Shown here: one piece after another, positions 35,721 through 44,255 of the stretch
Position numbering within the stretch: position 1 is the stretch's first letter
Layout of the letters: every line of letters starts with the position of its first letter
Assembly (NCBI RefSeq): GCF_964031165.1
Contig: NZ_OZ035011.1
Span: forward strand, 533,001-597,000
Origin: Rickettsiella endosymbiont of Rhagonycha lignosa
GTDB lineage: Bacteria; Pseudomonadota; Gammaproteobacteria; Diplorickettsiales; Diplorickettsiaceae
DNA length: 64,000 nucleotides
Direction: 5' to 3'
Translations under genes and position numbers: made by a program
Notes under the pieces: model-generated
Databases searched by the model: none
Seen by the model: only the letters and a program-made list of their open reading frames with translations
What the model was told of the DNA's origin: nothing

Positions 35721-36835
35721 GCTTTTAAGTATATTCCACCCAATATGGTTGCGTTTTTAGCGCCAGTTACTTCAGGAAGATTACTGGATTTGCCCTCTAA
35801 AGTTTGTTTTGCAATCCATGCAAATGCCATCGCTTCTACCCAATCACTGGCAATGCCTCGATCATCGGTTAACAATACTTGATGCGGATGGCAATGTTGT
35901 TGGATGCGTTTTCTTAAATAGATATTCTTACTTCCTCCTCCACACATCAAAATGACGCCATGGATACTTTTAATGGTTTGGATAGCGCTGCTAATGCTGA
36001 CTGCAACCAGTTCACAAAGTGTTGCTTGCACACTAGCGGGTGATACCTGTCGATTTAGCTTAGCTAAATGAGTTTGTATCCATTTAAAATTGAAATATTC
36101 AGGTCCGGTACTTTTGGGCGGTTTTAATTGAAAATAAGGATCGGATAAAAATTGGCGTAATAACACTTCGTCAAAAGTAGCACTCGCTGCCCAAACGCCA
36201 TTTTCATCAAACCATTGTTGGCGGTGAGCGTGTATCCATTGATCCAGTAAACAATTTGCTGGGCCGATATCGAAACCTAAAATAGTTGCATTTAAATCGG
36301 CAGGTAAATAAGTGATATTAGCGATCCCACCAAGATTTAACACGATAGTATCTTCTTTTTCAGTGCGAAAAATAGAATTGTGAAAAGCGGGCGTTAGGGG
36401 TGCACCTTGGCCACCTGCAGCAATATCGCGTCGACGAAAATCTGCAATCGTCGTTATTCTGGTTTTTTCGGCAATAATATTCGGATCGCCAATCTGAATT
36501 GTAAAAGGGTAATTTGAAAGATGGGGATAATGAAAAACGGTTTGACCATGACTACCTATGGCTAAAATATCTTTGGCAGAAAATTGACTTTCTGCTAATA
36601 ATTTTTTTATCGTTTCCACTGAAATTAATGCTATTTTTTGATCGAGTTCAGCAAATTTTTTAATGTTGATTGTGTCTGTAGTGTATAGTTTAGTGAGATC
36701 TTCACGCAAAGTATTGGATAAAGGGGATTTGTAGCTTGCAAGTAAGCTCGGTTGGTCGCTAGAAAAATCTACTAATGCAGCATCTACTGCATCCATACTC
36801 GTACCTGACATTAAACCGATGTACAATTTTTTCAT
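35717..36835 (-). CDS. anmK: Anhydro-N-acetylmuramic acid kinase
   Basis: 372 aa, full length. [20 protein letters not shown] at the N-terminus is the ATP-binding signature, followed by [31 protein letters not shown] (substrate and catalytic Asp region), [25 protein letters not shown] and [11 protein letters not shown]. It phosphorylates 1,6-anhydroMurNAc to MurNAc-6-phosphate in cell-wall recycling. MurNAc-6-P is then normally cleaved by MurQ; the only MurQ-like gene in the window (58384) is a pseudogene and appears to have been exported, so it is not an obvious partner. Confidence 0.95.
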   Translation of the reverse strand: MKKLYIGLMSGTSMDAVDAALVDFSSDQPSLLASYKSPLSNTLREDLTKLYTTDTINIKKFAELDQKIALISVETIKKLLAESQFSAKDILAIGSHGQTVFHYPHLSNYPFTIQIGDPNIIAEKTRITTIADFRRRDIAAGGQGAPLTPAFHNSIFRTEKEDTIVLNLGGIANITYLPADLNATILGFDIGPANCLLDQWIHAHRQQWFDENGVWAASATFDEVLLRQFLSDPYFQLKPPKSTGPEYFNFKWIQTHLAKLNRQVSPASVQATLCELVAVSISSAIQTIKSIHGVILMCGGGSKNIYLRKRIQQHCHPHQVLLTDDRGIASDWVEAMAFAWIAKQTLEGKSSNLPEVTGAKNATILGGIYLKA

Positions 36836-36991
36836 TAACAGTTTTTCCTAGATTGCTTCGCGATCGCACCATCAATATGCGCAATAATTAATGATATGCA
36901 AAAAAGACTAGATTTTTAATAAGCTTTATTAGCGAAATATTTTTTAATTGTATTGCAATGCACAGCGAAAAAATAGTACGCTAAGCTTAAG

Positions 36992-37360
36992 TAGAGTTGG
37001 CTAGACAGTCGCTGTAGTTTCTACAGAGGAAAGTCCGGGCTCCATCGGGCAAAGTGCCAGGTAATGCCTGGGAGGCGTAAGCCTACGGAAAGTGCCACAG
37101 AAAATATACCGCCTATAACTAATTTCACCGTCTTTAGGCGAAAATAGAACGAGGTAAGGGTGAAAAGGTGTGGTAAAAGCACACCGCATCGTTGGTAACA
37201 GTGATGGCAGGGCAAACCCCACTTGGAGCAAGACCAAATAGGAACCTTTTAGGCGTGGCCCACGCTAGGTTCGGGTAGGTCGCTTGAGATGTATGGTGAC
37301 GTATATCCTAGATGAATGACTGTCCACGACAGAACCCGGCTTATCGGCTGACTCTCTTTT
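36992..37360 (+). ncRNA. rnpB: RNase P RNA
   Basis: About 369 nt of bacterial type A. The conserved core is plain: GACAGTCGC near the 5' end (37004), GAGGAAAGTCCGGGCTCC (P4/CR-I) at 37026-37043, GGTAAGGGTGAAAAGG, CATCGTTGGTAACAG, GGCAAACCCC and the 3' ACAGAACCCGGCTTATCGG segment. AGAGTTGGC at the 5' end pairs with GGCTGACTCT at the 3' end to form P1. It is the catalytic RNA that matures tRNA 5' ends. It lies between anmK and the mraZ promoter. Short ORFs within it are artefacts. Confidence 0.97.
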
Positions 37361-37461
37361 CTAAATTATTACCATTTAGGTAATTAATCCCCCAAATTTA
37401 TAGTCTCTCTGCTCGTTTTGTATTTATAAAACACATTTATTCAAGCTCCTCCAGCTAATGC

Positions 37462-37491
37462 TTGACAAGAAGCAATTCTAATTCCTATAGT
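37462..37491 (+). promoter_or_regulatory. Sigma-70 promoter of the mraZ operon
   Basis: TTGACA (37462-37467) and TATAGT (37486-37491) are separated by 18 bases, close to consensus. The predicted start (~37498) falls right at the first MraZ box. Confidence 0.75.
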
Positions 37492-37500
37492 GTAATTAAG

Positions 37501-37535
37501 TGGCAAAAAGTGGGTAAATGTGGGCAGAAATGGGA
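37501..37535 (+). promoter_or_regulatory. MraZ operator: four TGG(G/C)N boxes at 10-bp spacing
   Basis: TGGCA (37501), TGGGT (37511), TGGGC (37521) and TGGGA (37531) recur exactly every 10 bases just before the mraZ ATG at 37542. In E. coli MraZ represses its own operon by binding TGGGN direct repeats with 5-base spacers; the match is exact in spacing. The last box probably also serves in ribosome binding, so bound MraZ would block both transcription and access to the start. Confidence 0.85.
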
Positions 37536-37541
37536 TAAATT

Positions 37542-37997
37542 ATGTTTCGGGGTATAAATTTGGTAGTGCTCGATGCGAAAGGCCGGATCAAGTTACCGGT
37601 GCGCTTTCGACAGTTGCTGCCTGCAGATAAAGAACCTCAGCTAGTACTCACCATCGATACCGAGTCTCCTTGTTTATTGCTTTATCCGATACAGGAATGG
37701 GAAATCATCGAAGAAAAATTGCAGGCTTTACCGAGCTTTAATCCCGCAGTACGACGTATTCAGCGTTTACTGATAGGTCATGCAACGGATTTGGATTTAG
37801 ATACGAATGGTCGAATTTTATTGCCAGCACTGTTAAGAAATTATGCGCATTTAGAAAAAGAAATTATGGTCGTAGGTCAAGGTAGAAAAATTGAGTTGTG
37901 GGGCGCTAGTGAATGGGACGATTATCGTACTCAATGGATTTCAGAAACAGTTAAGCCCGGCGATATACCCGATGAGTTACAGACTCTAGCGTTGTAG
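37542..37997 (+). CDS. mraZ: Transcriptional regulator MraZ
   Basis: 151 aa with two AbrB-like/SpoVT swapped-hairpin repeats: FRGINLVVLDAKGRIKLPVRFR (residues 2-23, in two parts) and the second half GHATDLDLDTNGRILLPALLR. The DAKGRIKLP and DTNGRILLP motifs are the DxxGR DNA-binding signature. It forms a ring that binds the TGGGN repeats directly upstream and represses the division/cell-wall cluster. It starts that cluster and is followed by rsmH after ten bases, as in most bacteria. Confidence 0.96.
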   Translation: MFRGINLVVLDAKGRIKLPVRFRQLLPADKEPQLVLTIDTESPCLLLYPIQEWEIIEEKLQALPSFNPAVRRIQRLLIGHATDLDLDTNGRILLPALLRNYAHLEKEIMVVGQGRKIELWGASEWDDYRTQWISETVKPGDIPDELQTLAL

Positions 37998-38007
37998 GCG
38001 ATTAGTG

Positions 38008-38943
38008 ATGCAAAAACAAGAACAGCATCAACCGGTTTTACTTGCAGAGGTGATTGAATATTTAGCTATTGATGCCGATGGAATATACATTGATGCCACA
38101 TTTGGGCGGGGCGGACATGCCGGAGAAATTTTACGGCATTTAGGAAAAAAGGGAAGATTAATAGCCATTGATAAAGATCCGGCAGCCGTTGTTTGTGCGC
38201 AACAGCAGTGGGGTCATGATAAACGTTTTAAGATTTATCAGGGTTCATTTAAATGTATCAAAGAAATTACTGTATCCGAAGAAATTACAGGACTGGTGTC
38301 GGGGCTTTTATTAGATTTAGGTGTTTCTTCACCCCAATTGGATCAAGCGGAAAGAGGATTTAGTTTTTTACGAGATGGGCCATTAGATATGCGTATGGAT
38401 CCGAAAACAGGAATCAGCGCAGCAGAATGGCTAGCTTGTGCGCAAGAGAAGGAAATTGCACAAGTATTAAAGGATTATGGCGAAGAACGTTATGCAAAAC
38501 GTATTGCTCGAGCAATAGGGGAAGAACGAAAGTTAAGACCTATTGTTACTACGGTTCATTTAGCGAATGTGGTGAAGTTAGCTCACCCGCGATGGGAAAG
38601 GCATAAACATCCTGCTACGCAAACCTTTCAGGCAATACGCATTCGAATAAATAATGAATTGGAAGATTTAAAGTCCTGCTTAGAACAAAGTTTAGAAGTG
38701 TTGAAGATAGGTGGGCGTTTGTTAGTCATTAGCTTTCATTCATTAGAAGATCGAATCGTAAAACGTTTTATTCGTCAGCATGCCCATGAAGCGGTGGAAT
38801 TAAAAAAGCTACCTTTCATGCCAGCTGAATGGAGGCCTAAATTAAAAAATTTGGGTCGCGGGATTAAACCGGATGCGTATGCGATTAAAGCCAATCCACG
38901 ATCGCGTAGCGCAGTGTTACGAATTGCGGAGAAAATATCATGA
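38008..38943 (+). CDS. rsmH: 16S rRNA (cytosine-1402-N4)-methyltransferase
   Basis: 311 aa from ATG 38008 (MQKQEQHQPVLLAEVIEYL); GTG one codon earlier is an alternative. It has the SAM motif IDATFGRGGHAGEIL (about residues 33-47), LLLDLGVSSPQLDQAERGFSF, the PLDMRMD motif, RHKHPATQTFQAIRI and VISFHSLEDRIVKRF, all canonical RsmH (MraW). It methylates C1402 of 16S rRNA, tuning the ribosomal P site. It overlaps ftsL by four bases (ATGA). Confidence 0.96.
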   Translation: MQKQEQHQPVLLAEVIEYLAIDADGIYIDATFGRGGHAGEILRHLGKKGRLIAIDKDPAAVVCAQQQWGHDKRFKIYQGSFKCIKEITVSEEITGLVSGLLLDLGVSSPQLDQAERGFSFLRDGPLDMRMDPKTGISAAEWLACAQEKEIAQVLKDYGEERYAKRIARAIGEERKLRPIVTTVHLANVVKLAHPRWERHKHPATQTFQAIRIRINNELEDLKSCLEQSLEVLKIGGRLLVISFHSLEDRIVKRFIRQHAHEAVELKKLPFMPAEWRPKLKNLGRGIKPDAYAIKANPRSRSAVLRIAEKIS

Positions 38944-39281
38944 ATATGGCGGCACGTGCTTTAACACAAAGTACCTTGACATGGGATCACAGGCAAAGCT
39001 GGGTTATTTCCTTAAAAATGATAGGACTTATTTTATTAACACTAGCAGTTTTGTCTTCAGCACTTTCAGTTATTTACATAAAAACTGTACAACGTAATTT
39101 ATATAGTCAATTACAAGCAAGCCAGCAAGATTCTGATAATTTAAAAACAGAATGGAGCCAACTACTACTCGAGGAAAATACTTGGGTGGCGCCCGTTCGA
39201 ATACAAACCCTAGCTCAACAAGAATTAGGAATGCGAATTCCCGAAATGAAAAACACGGTTTTATTAACGAAGTCTGTTTAA
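38940..39281 (+). CDS. ftsL: Cell division protein FtsL
   Basis: 113 aa. A short cytoplasmic segment, one membrane helix (about residues 25-47: VISLKMIGLILLTLAVLSS) and a periplasmic coiled coil ending in LAQQELGMRIPE, the conserved FtsL end motif. It binds FtsB and FtsQ in the divisome and helps activate FtsW/FtsI. Family identity rests on topology, the C-terminal motif and position between rsmH and ftsI, since FtsL sequences diverge widely. Confidence 0.92.
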   Translation: MNMAARALTQSTLTWDHRQSWVISLKMIGLILLTLAVLSSALSVIYIKTVQRNLYSQLQASQQDSDNLKTEWSQLLLEENTWVAPVRIQTLAQQELGMRIPEMKNTVLLTKSV

Positions 39282-39346
39282 ATGCTATTCGATTGTTCGC
39301 CTCCGACTCAAGCCCTTAATTTGGTTTAGCAAGAGGTGTAGTTTAC

Positions 39347-41101
39347 ATGCAGGGTCGTCAGGTCAAAAAAAATAAATCTACTTCTATTGCTACGAAATAC
39401 CAATGGCGCTTAATGATCGTGATTTTCATATTAATGATCATCGCTGTGGGTTTAATTGGTCGACTGATTAATTTAACGGTTATTAACCGTCAGTTTTTGC
39501 GTAATCAAGGTAATGCAAGAACAGTACGTACTTTAAATATTCCTGCACATCGCGGTATGATTTTGGATCGCCAGGGTGTGCCTTTAGCTATCAGTACACC
39601 CGTCGATGCTGTTTGGATTGATCCTGCTTACTTTAGGCCTAATCGACAACAACTTTCTTTGTTAGGTCATTTTTTACAAATCAATCCGCAAACCATTCAT
39701 GAAATACAATTACATGGTCAATTTAAAGAATTTATTTATTTAAAGCGTGGTTTGAATCCGAGTTTAGCAAAACAAATCAAGGATCTAAAAATACCGGGCG
39801 TATTTTTACAAAATGAATATCATCGTTATTACCCAGAAGGCCCAGTGATGGCGCATGTGGTTGGTTTAACCAATGTAGATGATAAGGGTCAAGAAGGTTT
39901 AGAGTTAGCTTATAATAATTGGTTAGAAGGCCAATCCGGTTTAAAGAAAGTTATCAAAGATCGATTAGGACATGTCGTGGCGGATATACGATCTATTCGT
40001 AAGCCAAGACCTGGACATGACTTACAATTAAGTATCGATAAACGTATCCAATATGTTGCCTATAGAGAATTGAAGACCGGCATTGAACGATATCAAGCCG
40101 ATTCAGGATCGGTTGTTGTACTCGATGTTAAAACCGGTGAAATTTTAGCGATGGCAAATTGGCCCTCTTATAATCCTAATGACAGATTAACAGCGCAGGA
40201 TGGTCATACACGTAACCGTGCATTAACTGATCTATTTGAACCAGGATCTACCATTAAAAGTTTTAGTATGGCCAGTGTATTAGCGAACGGTCAATTTACT
40301 CCTACTAGTCAAATCGATACATCACCTGGCTGGATGATTGTTGCTGGTAAGCGAATTATGGATGAACATAATAATGGTGTGATGGATTTAACTAAGATAT
40401 TACAGATCTCGAGTAACATGGGAATGTCAAAGCTTATTCTTTCGCTTCCCGCAGAAAATTTGTGGAATACTTTACACCAAATGGGTTTTGGTCAAATTAC
40501 ACAAAGTGGTTTTCCAGGAGAGCGAACCGGCAGTTTGCCAAATTTTAAAGTATGGAATCCTTTTGTACTGGCCACTTTATCGTTTGGTTATGGGATCTCA
40601 GTCACTGCGCTACAATTGGCGCAAGCTTATGCAGTGCTAGCGCATGGAGGTATCAAAATTCCCGTTACTTTTCTTAAAGTTCAAGGTGATCCGCCATTAG
40701 GTGAACAGGTGATGGATAAAACTATTAGTAGAGAAGTTTTGGATATGTTGGAGTCAGTACTGACTAAAGGAGGAACAGCCCCATTAGCGCGTGTTCCAGG
40801 TTATAGAGTGATAGGCAAAACAGGTACGGTGCGTATAGTCGGCGTACATGGCTATGAAAAGCATCACTATAATAGTATTTTTATTGGTATCGCTCCTGCA
40901 AGTCATCCACGTTTAGTCGTGGCTGTCATTTTGCATGATCCAAAAGGTCGCTTGTATTATGGAGGTTATACGGCTGGACCTATCTTTTCGCATGTGATGA
41001 ATAATGCTTTACACTTATTAAATATTGTACCTGATGATTTAGCCAGTCTTAATCAACCACTTCCTAAAGTAATGCTTCCTTCACTAGGCATGCGAGATTA
41101 A
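39347..41101 (+). CDS. ftsI: Penicillin-binding protein 3, septal transpeptidase FtsI
   Basis: 584 aa. N-terminal membrane helix (residues 20-40), non-catalytic dimerisation domain (HRGMILDRQGVPLAIS, YHRYYPEGPVMAHVVGLTN) and transpeptidase domain. The three active-site motifs are seen: SxxK in FEPGSTIKSFS, SxN in SSNMGMSKL and KTG in IGKTGTVRI. It crosslinks peptidoglycan at the septum. It is the last gene of this division-cluster segment; a terminator follows, and murE/murF/mraY are not in the window. Confidence 0.97.
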   Translation: MQGRQVKKNKSTSIATKYQWRLMIVIFILMIIAVGLIGRLINLTVINRQFLRNQGNARTVRTLNIPAHRGMILDRQGVPLAISTPVDAVWIDPAYFRPNRQQLSLLGHFLQINPQTIHEIQLHGQFKEFIYLKRGLNPSLAKQIKDLKIPGVFLQNEYHRYYPEGPVMAHVVGLTNVDDKGQEGLELAYNNWLEGQSGLKKVIKDRLGHVVADIRSIRKPRPGHDLQLSIDKRIQYVAYRELKTGIERYQADSGSVVVLDVKTGEILAMANWPSYNPNDRLTAQDGHTRNRALTDLFEPGSTIKSFSMASVLANGQFTPTSQIDTSPGWMIVAGKRIMDEHNNGVMDLTKILQISSNMGMSKLILSLPAENLWNTLHQMGFGQITQSGFPGERTGSLPNFKVWNPFVLATLSFGYGISVTALQLAQAYAVLAHGGIKIPVTFLKVQGDPPLGEQVMDKTISREVLDMLESVLTKGGTAPLARVPGYRVIGKTGTVRIVGVHGYEKHHYNSIFIGIAPASHPRLVVAVILHDPKGRLYYGGYTAGPIFSHVMNNALHLLNIVPDDLASLNQPLPKVMLPSLGMRD

Positions 41102-41109
41102 AGCGACTG

Positions 41110-41149
41110 CCGAATAATATCTCATCCTCATTATAATATTTGGTTTTTT
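41110..41149 (+). terminator. Intrinsic terminator after ftsI
   Basis: CCGAATA (41110-41116) pairs with TATTTGG (41137-41143), directly followed by six T (41144-41149). It closes the mraZ-rsmH-ftsL-ftsI transcript. Confidence 0.65.
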
Positions 41150-41373
41150 CAAATTATAAATAAAATATAAACCGTTCATACATTATCATCATTAATGTCA
41201 ACAAAATCCATTTTATCAGTTTATTCTGCGCTTAACTCTATATTATCCAATTTTAGTTTTTTCATTAAAAAGATAGAATTTTCGAGAAAGTTAAAAATCG
41301 TTTTAATCTTTCCAGTACGGCTTAGCAGTCGTCAGAAATTAGCAATTTAAAAATTATATTTTAAGGAGATAAT

Positions 41374-41787
41374 ATGTTAAACGCTAACTTATCGTTTGAT
41401 GGTTCCACAGGGCAGATATTGAATTACATAGGAAATAAAAAAGCTATTGAGGCGCCCGATATTGTACGGATAGGAGCAGGAAAATACACTGTAACGTTTT
41501 TATCAGGTCGTCAGATTGATGCAGCTAGAATAGGATCATCTATCGTGACAGTCCAATGCCAAAGTCCAGTGGGGAGCGGAACAATTACCAACGTTATTGC
41601 GAGTCCAAAAGCTGTATATAATCCTAATTCCATTGAATTTCCCTGGAGTATTAGTTTCCAAATCGAAACACAAAATGTGGTTCCTGCTTTATTATTATTG
41701 GGTCCGATATTAAGTTATGTCGATAGACCGGTAGTAATGGTGGCGTTTCGAGCAAAAAATAAGATGCAGCACGGAAGAAATATGTGA
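41374..41787 (+). CDS. Hypothetical protein, 137 aa
   Basis: A strong ribosome-binding site (AAGGAGATAAT) precedes ATG 41374, which argues for a real gene. The protein has no signal peptide and no clear membrane segment apart from a moderately hydrophobic stretch near the end (VVPALLLLGPILSYVDRP). LSFDGSTGQILNYIGNKKAI, VRIGAGKYTVTFLSGR and IVTVQCQSPVGSGTI suggest a beta-rich fold. I do not recognise a family. It stands alone between the end of the division cluster and the inverse autotransporter, with AT-rich flanks. Confidence 0.6.
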   Translation: MLNANLSFDGSTGQILNYIGNKKAIEAPDIVRIGAGKYTVTFLSGRQIDAARIGSSIVTVQCQSPVGSGTITNVIASPKAVYNPNSIEFPWSISFQIETQNVVPALLLLGPILSYVDRPVVMVAFRAKNKMQHGRNM

Positions 41788-42325
41788 AGTTTTGTTAGGA
41801 CTGGAGATTGTAGTGCCAATTAGATAAAATTTCCTAGGCATAACAGAAATGTATCGTAACAAACGGGTTAAAATGCTACTAGCTATTTATCAAATAACAG
41901 GAATGACGAGGATAGTTTTTCCTCGTGGTAAGGAATATATAATAATACATAAATAAAGATTTGATAATTAACTCGTTTTTTACCCTTCACGACATGTATG
42001 CGCTAATTTAAATCTGCAGCGAATAGAGAGAAAAAAATCGTTGCAATACACGGATTAACGCATATATTCCCGTGATAGTCGTAATCCACCATAGCTTAGA
42101 TGCAACTAATTCTGCAAATACAGATGATTTGGGTAGATTACCGTTACAGGTGATTTGACTTTGCAAGTAACGGAAGGTTCTAATATTTCATTCGATCGGT
42201 TAGTTGTATGCTCATTACCAATACAGCTAGTTGTTAATTTTTAAAAAAACTATACTATTATTGGGATGGCCATCGATTGTACGGCTTTAAGCTTTGAGAT
42301 TACTTAATATTTGAAGGAATAGGCG
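41788..42325. other. Intergenic region with a possible decayed beta-rich ORF end
   Basis: 538 bases with no intact gene. One plus-strand stretch (42137-42244, 35 codons to a stop, preceded by an in-frame stop) reads like the end of a beta-rich protein (TVTGDLTLQVTEGSNISF, RLVVCSLPIQLVVNF). It may be the tail of a lost gene. The promoter of the downstream autotransporter should lie near 42240-42320, but no strong pair is visible. Confidence 0.4.
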
Positions 42326-44128
42326 ATGCATAAGGAAATGCAGTTTCAGTTCATTTTTCTTAGTATATTGGTTTTTTTTGTATTTTTTACTTCAAGTATA
42401 GAAGCTCGCGAGCCTTTACCACCGCGCTTTTCAGCGGCGGCATCTACGGGTGTATATACCGTAGGTCAAGCGGATCTGATGGTATCACTCGATGGTGACG
42501 CGCAACATAATCTCTATGTGAATCCACAAGGCGCCTATGGTAGTGATCAGCAATGGTATGGTGATCTGGGCTTAGGTTATCGCTGGATCAAGAATGATGC
42601 CGCGATATTAGGTTGGTATTTATTCGCAGGACATACTCGTGGAGAAAATAGCAGTGGATTTTGGATAACCAATCCTGGTGTAGAAGTGATGGGCAGTCGC
42701 TGGGATGCTCGGATTAACGCGTATATTCCGGTGGCTGGGCGAAGTAATGAATTAGGTATAAAAGACTTTAATATCGTCAGCACCCCTGTTTTTACGGGTC
42801 ATACCGAAACCATTAATAGTGTATTTAATGAAGTCAATGCGATTCAACAAATCGGTAATGGCGCAGATGCCAGAGTGGGATATCAACTTTTTCCTCAAGT
42901 ACCCTTAAAAGGCTATATAGGAGCATATTTTTTTGATATAGCTAATACGGATAATGTGCGAGGTGGTGCAGCAGGATTAGAATATTGGTTTGATGATAAT
43001 ATTCGCGTATTCGCAAATTACAGTTATGATAATTATCAGCATAGTAAAGTAGTCGGTGGTTTAGGCATTAGTTTTGGCGGTGTGAGAAAACATTGGGCCG
43101 ATCCCACGTTATCGGAACGTTTAACGGATCCGGTGGATCGCTATTTAGCGAACTTGGGTCATGGTTCAGGCATACCAAGTAAAACGCTCTTATATGCTAT
43201 GGGTCGCGGTAGCAGCAGTGAGATTATCAGTAATAACATTGCGTTTTTTAGTCAAACGGGTACACCTAACACCGGAGGTAATTTAACTATCGCCAATTGC
43301 ACGTTTGAAAATCCGTGTGGACCGAATGATTTTACACAAGCGGGTGTGAACAGTTTAAATCCTATATTACCCAATACAATGTTTTATTTTAATGGTGGAA
43401 CTTATCCAGCGAATAATATTGGAAATGCACTCACTTTAAATGTTGGTCAAAGCGTTTCTTCTAGAACGGCAAATTACAGTGCTGCAGCAACAGGTGCTGC
43501 GCGTTCTACATTTAATGGTGGGTTTATTTTAAATGGAAATAACACATTGGATGGTGTTATTTTGAATAATACTTTAGTTGCACCATCTAATGGTATTTCT
43601 AGCAATGGCGGCCAAAATATAATGATTAGTAATAGCCAAATAGGGAGTGTGGGGAATCCTTATACTACTGGGGTAAATTTTCTAAGTGTTTCGAATGCCC
43701 GTATAACGGGTGATACGATTCAAGCGAGCTTATTAGGTCTCAATATATTGAATTCAACATCAGTCGATGTTGAGAATAGTAGGATTAATGTTAATGGGGC
43801 AAACGCAGCAGGTGTTGCAGCGGCTGGCTCTCAGATTAATCTAAGTAATGGAGTTATTACAGTTACAAGTAATGCAGCATCGACAAGTGCTGGAATATCT
43901 TCTATAAGTAATTCAAGCGTTACCGCGGATGATATGCAAATTACTGTAACTAATAATGGCACGGGTGCAGCCTTTGATCTTTTTACTTTTACTTCAGGTG
44001 ATATTATCGTTACTAATAGCCAATTAGCTGCTAATGGACCTAATGCAGCGATAGCCAGTGGAACTAATATTATAATAGGCGCACTTACTACATGCACTTT
44101 AAATGGTGTAGCAGTTGCATGTCCTTAA
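42326..44128 (+). CDS. Inverse autotransporter (intimin/invasin-type beta-barrel) with beta-helix passenger
   Basis: 600 aa. A Sec signal peptide spans residues 1-26 (hydrophobic FIFLSILVFFVFF, then SIEA). Residues ~35-255 resemble the inverse-autotransporter barrel: GQADLMVSLDGDAQHNLYVN, WYGDLGLGYRWI, ILGWYLFAGHTR, FWITNPGVEVMGSRWDARIN, GGAAGLEYWFDDNIRVFANY and GLGISFGG. From ~310 to the end the sequence is Asn/Ser/Thr/Gly-rich with repeated short strands (NNTLDGVILNN, NIMISNSQIGS, SVDVENSRINVNG), typical of a right-handed parallel beta-helix exported to the cell surface. No Ig-like or lectin domains of intimin/invasin are present. Likely an outer-membrane adhesin or surface protein. Confidence 0.8.
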   Translation: MHKEMQFQFIFLSILVFFVFFTSSIEAREPLPPRFSAAASTGVYTVGQADLMVSLDGDAQHNLYVNPQGAYGSDQQWYGDLGLGYRWIKNDAAILGWYLFAGHTRGENSSGFWITNPGVEVMGSRWDARINAYIPVAGRSNELGIKDFNIVSTPVFTGHTETINSVFNEVNAIQQIGNGADARVGYQLFPQVPLKGYIGAYFFDIANTDNVRGGAAGLEYWFDDNIRVFANYSYDNYQHSKVVGGLGISFGGVRKHWADPTLSERLTDPVDRYLANLGHGSGIPSKTLLYAMGRGSSSEIISNNIAFFSQTGTPNTGGNLTIANCTFENPCGPNDFTQAGVNSLNPILPNTMFYFNGGTYPANNIGNALTLNVGQSVSSRTANYSAAATGAARSTFNGGFILNGNNTLDGVILNNTLVAPSNGISSNGGQNIMISNSQIGSVGNPYTTGVNFLSVSNARITGDTIQASLLGLNILNSTSVDVENSRINVNGANAAGVAAAGSQINLSNGVITVTSNAASTSAGISSISNSSVTADDMQITVTNNGTGAAFDLFTFTSGDIIVTNSQLAANGPNAAIASGTNIIIGALTTCTLNGVAVACP

Positions 44129-44255
44129 TTAATGAGTGATAGAAATTGTTTTGTGTAAAAGGTGAAGGAATTTAATAGCGTCAACACCTCTAGCTTGCTA
44201 ATTGGAGGATAGTGGTTTAGTTTTCCTGATAAAAATTATTCAAATTATTAAAGAA

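Noticed and set aside
37001-37237. Two short minus-strand ORFs (78 and 64 codons)
   Set aside because: They lie fully inside the RNase P RNA gene.
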